From an uncultured Mycoplasmatota bacterium (GTDB lineage Bacteria > Bacillota_I > Bacilli_A > RF39 > UBA660): a stretch of DNA of 37,009 nucleotides. The notes below the pieces were generated by a model that was not told the DNA's origin, searched no databases, and was given only the letters and a program-made list of their open reading frames with translations. The DNA lies in contig URNW01000012.1 of the NCBI GenBank assembly GCA_900549285.1, positions 1 through 37,009 of the forward strand, in the 5' to 3' direction. Within the stretch, counting starts at the first letter, position 1. Each line of letters opens with the position of its first letter. Made by a program: the position numbers and the translations under genes. Shown piece after piece: positions 30,861 through 37,009 of the stretch.

Positions 30861-32723
30861 TTATTTAGGAAGAGAATAAATAAATTCACTAACTGGAACT
30901 AACTTTTTTTCTAAAACAAGTGGTTTAAAGATCATATTTTCTAATTGATTTTCTTTTAAATTCAATCTAACAAACCAAGCTCCATTACAAATTCGATCAA
31001 TAGATAAAGATGGTACAATACACCCTTTAGATTCTAAATCTAAATAACTAGCATGATGATGTCCAAAAAAAGCAAAAGCAATATCACAACCAAATTTTTG
31101 TTCAAAATTTAAAATTCTTTCTTTTAAACTGGATTTTGCAAGCCCATGATATGGATGACTAAGCAAAAAATTTCCTACTAAAAAATCATTATGAATTATT
31201 TTTAAAAGACTATTTTGATAACCAGCTAGACTAAATTCTTCTCTTTCTCCTATAAAATATTTAAGAAAATCAACTCCAAGATTCAAACACTCTGCATCAT
31301 GATTTCCTCCTAAAATAATATGTTGAATGCTCTCTTCTTTTGGAATTTTTTGAATAAGTTCTAAAGCAGTTTTTTGAAACTGAACTAACTTCTTAAAATC
31401 AAATAAAGAATTAGAATAACGATTAAAGTCAAAAACATCTCCTAAATGAATTACATGTTTAATTCCGTTTTTCATGCAAAAATTAATAATAGAATCAAAC
31501 ATCAAAACAGTAGCTTCAATATTTTGTTCATAAATATGATGATCTGCTACAAATAAAAAATCAATGTAATCTTTTTCATCAACAAGATCCAAATCATACT
31601 TGATGTTTTCCACTGATGGTAAAGGAGAAATAAAATAAACCCTTTTATTTTTAGAAAATGATGTTGCTATAAAAACTTTCAAACTCAACTGATGAATTCT
31701 TTTTTTTATTTCTTCAAAAGATAAAATAAAATGCTTCTTTTCTAAGCAAGATTGTATCTCTTCCATAGAAAGTTTTGAAGTATATAACTGTTCTAAAATA
31801 ACCTCATCAATTCGATCACCAAAGCCACTATAAGAAGTTAACCTTTCTAATTCTTGAATTTTAATAGTAGCAAGCTTCAATTTCTCTTCTAACTCTTTTT
31901 TTTGAACTAAAAGCTCTTCTTTTTCTCGTTTTATCTTTTCTTCTTGATCTAGTGTTTCTTCTAATGAATGAATTTTACTTTCTAATTTAGCTTTAGTATG
32001 CTGTAAAGTCTTTATTCTCTCTTCTAATTCATATATTCTCATTTTTAAATTAGCAATCATACTTTCATTTTGAACAAGATTTTCCTTGCTAGCATCCAAT
32101 AATTTTTGAATTTCTCTTACCCTTTGTTGCAACTCCTCAATAATAGCTTCTGCTTCTTTTTTTTGCTTCCTTAAATCTTTAATTTTATCTCTTTGTTCTC
32201 CTATTTTTTGCTCTTTTTTCTCAATAATAGAAGTTTGTTCTTTAATTTTTATATCACGTATTTCTATTTCTTGATTAAAATTATTTTCATATTCTTCACA
32301 AGGATGATCAAATTCACAAGTTTCTAAAACAGCTTTATAATTTTCTTCTATATAATTTGTTAGCCCTGTTAACAATTCCATTACCTCTTTATGGCAATCA
32401 ATATGATTTTCTTTACAATAATTTTCATAATTCTGCTTTAAAAAAGCAATTCTTTTGATAATTTCACTAGATATATCTATTCCATCATTTGCCATAATTT
32501 GAATAAAAATCCCTACTAATTCTAAATATTTTATTAATAAATTAAAAGATCCATCTTTCTTTTCTAAAAACTGTTCACTACTTTCTACAAAATACTCTAA
32601 TAAATCATAATCATTACATTTTTTACGATTGATAATCTCTTTAAAATCATCATAATATAAATCTCCACTTGCATGTTTTTTTAAATATTGAAGTATTTTA
32701 ACTTTATCAACTGATGTAATCAT
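30861..32723 (-). CDS. Coiled-coil protein with C-terminal metallophosphoesterase domain
   Basis: A 620-residue protein. The N-terminal helical region (about 1-150) is followed by a very long charged coiled coil (about 150-295, from EIRDIKIKEQTS to LKLATIKIQELERL), a short middle domain, and a calcineurin-like phosphoesterase (about 375-600). Its metal motifs are complete: VADHH (DxH), HLGDVFDF (GDxxD), GGNHD, LSHPYH and GHHH. It should therefore be an active phosphatase, nuclease or phosphodiesterase; the substrate is unknown. GGGGGAG precedes the ATG. I know no named family with this exact fusion. It is a single unit between the ABC pair terminator and the rimP promoter. Confidence 0.88.
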   Translation of the reverse strand: MITSVDKVKILQYLKKHASGDLYYDDFKEIINRKKCNDYDLLEYFVESSEQFLEKKDGSFNLLIKYLELVGIFIQIMANDGIDISSEIIKRIAFLKQNYENYCKENHIDCHKEVMELLTGLTNYIEENYKAVLETCEFDHPCEEYENNFNQEIEIRDIKIKEQTSIIEKKEQKIGEQRDKIKDLRKQKKEAEAIIEELQQRVREIQKLLDASKENLVQNESMIANLKMRIYELEERIKTLQHTKAKLESKIHSLEETLDQEEKIKREKEELLVQKKELEEKLKLATIKIQELERLTSYSGFGDRIDEVILEQLYTSKLSMEEIQSCLEKKHFILSFEEIKKRIHQLSLKVFIATSFSKNKRVYFISPLPSVENIKYDLDLVDEKDYIDFLFVADHHIYEQNIEATVLMFDSIINFCMKNGIKHVIHLGDVFDFNRYSNSLFDFKKLVQFQKTALELIQKIPKEESIQHIILGGNHDAECLNLGVDFLKYFIGEREEFSLAGYQNSLLKIIHNDFLVGNFLLSHPYHGLAKSSLKERILNFEQKFGCDIAFAFFGHHHASYLDLESKGCIVPSLSIDRICNGAWFVRLNLKENQLENMIFKPLVLEKKLVPVSEFIYSLPK

Positions 32724-32837
32724 CTCTTAAACTCTCCCCCTTATTTTAATATAATTCTAAATTCTCTCATTCCATATAAAAAGTATCCAAATAAGGAACA
32801 AAATTAGTTAAATTGTAGCACTCTCTTTATTATTTGT

Positions 32838-32868
32838 CAAAAAAAGAAGAAAACTAAATATTTTCTTC
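32838..32868 (-). terminator. Terminator after the MacB-like permease gene
   Basis: An 8-bp stem (GAAGAAAA/TTTTCTTC) overlaps the stop codon and is followed by a T-run on the minus strand. Confidence 0.82.
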
Positions 32869-35373
32869 TCTCAATGCTTCTAAAATATTTTCTCTCTTAA
32901 CTCTACTAGCTGAATACCACATAGCAATTAATACAATGACAAATACTCCAACTACACTAATGATTAAACTATTCCATGGAATAATCATACTACTATCAAA
33001 AACATTAGACAAACTAAGTGAAATCAAGCAATTAATACCAATTGATACTGGTATACCATATAATAAAGATTTTAAACCAAAGAATAGACTTTCAAAAAAT
33101 AATATTTTATTAAATCCTTTTGGAGTAAGACCTACACTACGTAACATAGCAAACTCTTTTCTTCGCAAATTAATATTAGTATTAATCGTATTAAAAACAC
33201 TAGTAACTCCAATTAAAGTAACCAAAGCTATAAATCCATAAAATAAAATTTGAATCGCTAAAATTAAATTTTTCGTACTAGCTAAATCAATCGCAGGACT
33301 ATAGAGATTAAAATTATCTGAATCAAAATGAATCCTATGATCTTGAATATCATCATAAATTTTTTGATATTCATCTGTAAACATAGCAATTTTAGCATAA
33401 TAGGTATCTGTATCTGAGAAAAGCTCTTGATAAGTAGATAAAGATGTAACTATAATAGGAACCCTGCTATATAGAATATTTTTTAAACCTTTAATCTGCT
33501 CATCTGTAACAATCACATTAAAACTAATTTCTTTATCATGATAAGTTGCTTGTAAAGAATATTCTTTTTCTTTTAATACATCTATATCATAAACTGTTCT
33601 ATCCTGATCATTATAAATCGTAAAATATTTAGAATTAACCAATAAAAAATCTGAACTAGTAAGATTATGATATTCTTGATCTTCTAATACATAAATATTA
33701 AATACTAAACCCTGATCAGTTGCAATATCCTGATAGCCTAAATTTTGAAACTCTAATGTAAAATCATCTTCCTCTAAATTATGAACATATAAAGCATCTT
33801 GATTATATATTTTAACAGCATCTATATCATAACTTCTTTCTAATAAATCCATATCTTTTTCTACTTCATCTAATGAGCCTTGTAGTTCTATGCCAATATC
33901 ATAATCATAATAATCAATTGCATCACTAGCTTTGGTCGTATAACTTAAATAAGCAGTAAAAGTATTAAACATCACAATACTAATAAACAAAGAAATAACG
34001 GTAATACGATATTTTTTCTTGTTTCTCTTAATATTTTTATAAGCGATATCTCCCTCAATTCCAAATATTCGACGAATAAATTTAGGAGTCTTTACTTCTT
34101 TTTTAGAAACCTTAATATCATCATTTCCTCTAATCGCTTCAATTGGCGTAATTTTACTACTTCTCATAGCAGGCAAATAAGCTGAAAGAAAAATGACAAG
34201 AATCATAAATAAAATAGGAATAATTAAATATAAAATATCAACATGAAAAACAAAAGAGAAATCTAAAATATTTTCCAATAAATGATTAATAATTAAAACA
34301 ACCACATAAATACCTATAAAACCACTAATTAACCCTAATATAATTCCAATCATTCCAACAATAAAAGCTTCAAATAAAACTGTTTTTTTAATTTGCTTTC
34401 CTGTTGCTCCCACTGAAGAATATAAACCAAAACTCTTCTTTCTCTCCATAGTAGAAATAGCAAAAGAATTATAAATAACAATAATACATCCAACAGAAAT
34501 AACTGTTAAAGCAATTAAAATTAAAGGTAAAAAAGTTTGATTAATATTATCATATTGACTAACTCCATAATAATAAAGTAAATTTTGATTCATTTGAGAA
34601 GAGTGATTCTCTAAATTCAAAGATGTCATAATATTTTGTGCATATTCATAACTCTTAGAAGGATTATAAAATTCTATATAAACATTATATAGATCACTCT
34701 CTTTAGGAGTATTAAGACTAAAAGCCATATATCCTGCTGCACTATAATCTTCATATGCTGTTCTATTAATAATTCCTACAATGGTATATGTTTTAGTAGT
34801 ATGAACTTCTAAAGACTCTGAAGATACTTCTTGAGTATCACCTTCCCAAGAAGTAGCCATACCATAATTATGAGTAATTTCTAAATTTTCACCATCTAGT
34901 ACTCTACTTCCTATATCTAAAGTAATAACATCTCCAATTTCATAACCTACATTTCCATCTTTATTTACATGTTCGCTAATAACAAGTTCTTTATCATTCT
35001 TAGGTAATCTTCCTTCAATTAAATTTAATTGATCTAAAAAATTCTGACTTGCTTCACTAACATATAAATATGGTTTATAAAGATTCGTACTATTGATATG
35101 TGCATTTCCTAAAGGAACATAATAATAACTATCTTCAACTTCAATATTTGCTTCTATCTTTTCTAATTCTTGATATTGAATTCCTTCAATCATGAAATGA
35201 TAAGCACCATAATTATTTTTCGCATCTATTCTCATAGATTCTAAATATGTAGAAGTAAGTAAGCCAATTCCAACCATTAAAGCAGTTGATAAAGTAATAC
35301 CAATAATTGTAACTAAAGTACGTTTTTTATTCATCAATAAGTGTTTAATAGTAAGTTTATTAAGAATTTTCAT
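32854..35373 (-). CDS. FtsX/MacB-type ABC transporter permease
   Basis: An 839-residue membrane protein that works with the ATPase encoded upstream. It has an N-terminal helix (about 18-40) and a large extracytoplasmic domain (MacB periplasmic-core type, about 45-275). A first FtsX domain with three helices (about 280-405) ends in the conserved YLPAMRSSKITPIEAIR. A second anchor and extracytoplasmic domain follow, then a C-terminal FtsX domain (about 720-835) with RRKEFAMLRSVGLTPKG and SASRVKRENILEALR. This is the duplicated layout of large Bacillota FtsX permeases. ATG at 35373, overlapping the ATPase gene by 14 bases. Likely mechanotransmission or export; the substrate is unknown. Confidence 0.92.
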   Translation of the reverse strand: MKILNKLTIKHLLMNKKRTLVTIIGITLSTALMVGIGLLTSTYLESMRIDAKNNYGAYHFMIEGIQYQELEKIEANIEVEDSYYYVPLGNAHINSTNLYKPYLYVSEASQNFLDQLNLIEGRLPKNDKELVISEHVNKDGNVGYEIGDVITLDIGSRVLDGENLEITHNYGMATSWEGDTQEVSSESLEVHTTKTYTIVGIINRTAYEDYSAAGYMAFSLNTPKESDLYNVYIEFYNPSKSYEYAQNIMTSLNLENHSSQMNQNLLYYYGVSQYDNINQTFLPLILIALTVISVGCIIVIYNSFAISTMERKKSFGLYSSVGATGKQIKKTVLFEAFIVGMIGIILGLISGFIGIYVVVLIINHLLENILDFSFVFHVDILYLIIPILFMILVIFLSAYLPAMRSSKITPIEAIRGNDDIKVSKKEVKTPKFIRRIFGIEGDIAYKNIKRNKKKYRITVISLFISIVMFNTFTAYLSYTTKASDAIDYYDYDIGIELQGSLDEVEKDMDLLERSYDIDAVKIYNQDALYVHNLEEDDFTLEFQNLGYQDIATDQGLVFNIYVLEDQEYHNLTSSDFLLVNSKYFTIYNDQDRTVYDIDVLKEKEYSLQATYHDKEISFNVIVTDEQIKGLKNILYSRVPIIVTSLSTYQELFSDTDTYYAKIAMFTDEYQKIYDDIQDHRIHFDSDNFNLYSPAIDLASTKNLILAIQILFYGFIALVTLIGVTSVFNTINTNINLRRKEFAMLRSVGLTPKGFNKILFFESLFFGLKSLLYGIPVSIGINCLISLSLSNVFDSSMIIPWNSLIISVVGVFVIVLIAMWYSASRVKRENILEALREENI

Positions 35374-36058
35374 GAGCCTCACCTACTAATTCATCACTAA
35401 TAATTTTTCCATCTTCAATTGTAATAATTCTCTTAGCACGTAAAGCAAGTTCTTTATCATGTGTAATCATAATAATTGTTTGATGATACTTCTCATTAGA
35501 TACTTGCAATAATTCAAGTATTTCCTTGCTAGATTTACTATCTAAATTTCCTGTTGGTTCATCTGCTAAAAGTAAAGCTGGATGATTCATCAAAGCACGC
35601 CCAATAGAAACTCTTTGTTGTTGTCCTCCAGATAATTCATTAGGCAAATGATTAACTCTATCTTCCAATCCCAAAGTATGAATTAAATCATTTAAATATT
35701 TAGCATCAGGAACCTTTCCATCTAATAAAACTGGTAAGGTAATATTTTCTTTTACATTCAAAATAGGAAGTAAATTATAAAACTGATAAATAAGTCCAAC
35801 TTCCCTTCTTCTAAAAATAGCCAAATTATTTTCATTTAACTGATAAACGTCTTTCCCATTCAAATAAACATGACCACTAGTTGGACGATCTACTCCCCCT
35901 AAAATATGTAACAAAGTTGACTTACCAGAACCACTTGCTCCAACAATTGCTACAAATTCTCCCTTACTAACACTAAAATTAATATGATCTAATGCTTTAA
36001 CTGGAACACCACCTGTATTATAAGTTTTACATAAATCTTGCACCTTTAATATCTCCAT
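35360..36058 (-). CDS. ABC transporter ATPase (MacB/LolD-like)
   Basis: A 232-residue ATPase that powers the adjacent FtsX-type permease. Motifs: Walker A GASGSGKST, Q-loop IYQFYNLLP, signature LSGGQQQR, Walker B LLLADEPTGNLD and switch His in ITHDKE. The LSGGQQQRVSIGRAL and ADEPTGNLD wording is characteristic of the MacB/LolD/FtsE group. GGAGGAG lies just before the ATG at 36058; the upstream ATG at 36079 overlaps no such site. Three copies of ATGACTA in the promoter region may regulate it. Confidence 0.96.
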   Translation of the reverse strand: MEILKVQDLCKTYNTGGVPVKALDHINFSVSKGEFVAIVGASGSGKSTLLHILGGVDRPTSGHVYLNGKDVYQLNENNLAIFRRREVGLIYQFYNLLPILNVKENITLPVLLDGKVPDAKYLNDLIHTLGLEDRVNHLPNELSGGQQQRVSIGRALMNHPALLLADEPTGNLDSKSSKEILELLQVSNEKYHQTIIMITHDKELALRAKRIITIEDGKIISDELVGEAHENS

Positions 36059-36093
36059 ATTTTTCTCCTCCAATACCATTATATAACATTATT

Positions 36094-36132
36094 ATGACTA
36101 TAAGATGACTATTTTAATTACAATTTAGTCAT
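36094..36132. promoter_or_regulatory. ATGACTA repeats before the ABC ATPase gene
   Basis: ATGACTA at 36094-36100 and 36105-36111 are direct copies 11 bases apart, one helical turn. TAGTCAT at 36126-36132 is an inverted copy. TATAAT lies close by, on the side toward the gene. Candidate binding site for a response regulator or other activator. Confidence 0.5.
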
Positions 36133-36137
36133 AAATG

Positions 36138-36164
36138 AAAAAGAATAGCTATTTCTAACTATTC
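36138..36164 (-). terminator. Terminator after the right-edge surface protein gene
   Basis: A 9-bp stem with one G-U pair (GAATAGTTA/TAGCTATTC) has a GAAA tetraloop and is followed by TTTTTC. It overlaps the stop codon. Confidence 0.85.
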
Positions 36165-37009
36165 TGCTCCAATTACTACGTAAGGATCACTATTTGTTCC
36201 AGTACCTGTTAACGTTACATCACCAACAATATTTATTACTGGTCGAACACCAAATGAGTAAGCCGAATTAACGATACCAATTCCGCCACTCCAATCTATA
36301 TAAAACATATTAGTCGGAAAGGTATTTAATGGAAAGAAGCCATATGGAGACATAGTCCAATACGGCTCGTCAACATATAAATAATAGCTTGTATTACCAT
36401 TTCCATATTTTGCTCCAGCCATTGCTACCTCATCTGCAATTATAAGCCCTACTGGATTTGTTAAAGCTTTATTTCCTTTACTGCTTCCGCTTACTGTATA
36501 TAAATCTAGACTATTACTACATTTTAATGTCGGATTTACACTATTACTATTTTGTGCCAACCTTTCATGTCCGAGACAATAAGTATCACTACTTGGTTTG
36601 CTACTCCATTCATATCCACTTGCCATTTCTCGATCTCCACAAAATCCTGCTTCTTTACTAATCTTATCTGCGTAACTTTTTAAGTTACTATTATACCAAT
36701 TATCTATTACTGTTTTAATTGAACTATTTGTTGTATTTCCATGTTGCTCGCCTTCCGTATACATATATCCAACATATTCAAATTGATCATAATCTGACCC
36801 AAAATCTTGATTATCACCATTATTTATCATAGTATTTTTTTCTGTTGCCGTGGTACTTGTTCCATTATAGATTGCCCTGATACTTCCGTCTCCATTAATT
36901 CTTATAATCCTCCAGTAGTATCCTGCAAATTTTAACCAGTTATTAGTTACTGCACCTCTAAAGTAATAACTTTCTCCCCAATCATCTTCTGTCTTGTATA
37001 TTCCTTCAT
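36159..37009 (-). CDS. Partial surface protein with DUF6273-like domain (5' end outside window)
   Basis: The frame stays open to the right edge (codons begin at 37007), so this is the C-terminal 282 or so residues of a larger protein. Before the internal Met at 36830 the frame reads GIYKTEDDWGESYYFRGAV, then NNWLKFAGYYWRIIRINGDG, a segment I associate with surface or prepilin-like proteins of gut Bacillota. It then has PVGLIIADEVAMAG, YWTMSP and GVRPVINI and ends in a Thr/Gly-rich tail, matching DUF6273-type domains. Several Cys and no membrane helix are seen. Function is probably cell-surface; the start and export signal lie outside. Confidence 0.85.
   Translation of the reverse strand, partial: EGIYKTEDDWGESYYFRGAVTNNWLKFAGYYWRIIRINGDGSIRAIYNGTSTTATEKNTMINNGDNQDFGSDYDQFEYVGYMYTEGEQHGNTTNSSIKTVIDNWYNSNLKSYADKISKEAGFCGDREMASGYEWSSKPSSDTYCLGHERLAQNSNSVNPTLKCSNSLDLYTVSGSSKGNKALTNPVGLIIADEVAMAGAKYGNGNTSYYLYVDEPYWTMSPYGFFPLNTFPTNMFYIDWSGGIGIVNSAYSFGVRPVINIVGDVTLTGTGTNSDPYVVIGAE

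Overview
The window is AT-rich DNA from a Gram-positive-type bacterium. It most likely comes from an uncultured, gut-type member of the Bacilli (RF39/Erysipelotrichales-like); this placement is inferred from gene content and style, not from a search. Supporting signs are an HrcA/CIRCE-controlled dnaK operon, lipobox lipoproteins, a peptidoglycan-type deacetylase, strong AGGAGG-like ribosome binding sites, consensus sigma-A promoters and normal use of TGA as a stop.

Left host part (1-17.0 kb). The heat-shock operon hrcA-grpE-dnaK-pepF-dnaJ runs leftward from a near-consensus promoter with CIRCE operators. An oligoendopeptidase F gene sits between dnaK and dnaJ. Divergent to it is a single-gene ABC exporter. 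Next come a small membrane protein, a secreted polysaccharide deacetylase, an ABC-2 transporter pair, two unrecognised genes, a DUF3006 gene paired with a ComEC-like metallo-beta-lactamase lipoprotein, another unrecognised gene, a lipoprotein, and a membrane-anchored EIIB-like protein whose phospho-cysteine is replaced.

Mobile element (about 17.06-24.97 kb, roughly 7.9 kb). The integrase and excisionase are clearly Tn916-like, and paired Tn916-type arm sites lie near both ends. The replication and transfer module is not Tn916-like. It consists of a CRESS-DNA-virus-type Rep (HUH endonuclease plus superfamily 3 helicase) and a membrane FtsK/TcpA-like ATPase. About 130 bp upstream of rep is a perfect 10-bp stem-loop displaying TAGTATTAC, the nonanucleotide of circovirus origins, followed directly by three 7-bp tandem repeats. 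This is the most exciting feature of the window: an integrated mobilizable element with a virus-like rolling-circle replicon. The remaining genes are an HTH regulator, a small conserved-looking protein, two unrecognised proteins, a cargo lipoprotein, a membrane protein and a divergent ribbon-helix-helix protein.

Right host part (25.0-37.0 kb). The translation/transcription operon rimP-nusA-rnpM-infB-rbfA-(unknown)-truB-tRNA-Gln(CUG) runs leftward from a consensus promoter. It has a hairpin in its leader that looks like a NusA-type attenuator, and a RimP reduced to its N-terminal domain. Upstream lie a coiled-coil metallophosphoesterase, a MacB/FtsX-like ABC pair, and the 3' part of a surface protein that shares a C-terminal domain style with the element's cargo lipoprotein. 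The element inserted between two converging, terminated host units and broke no recognisable gene.
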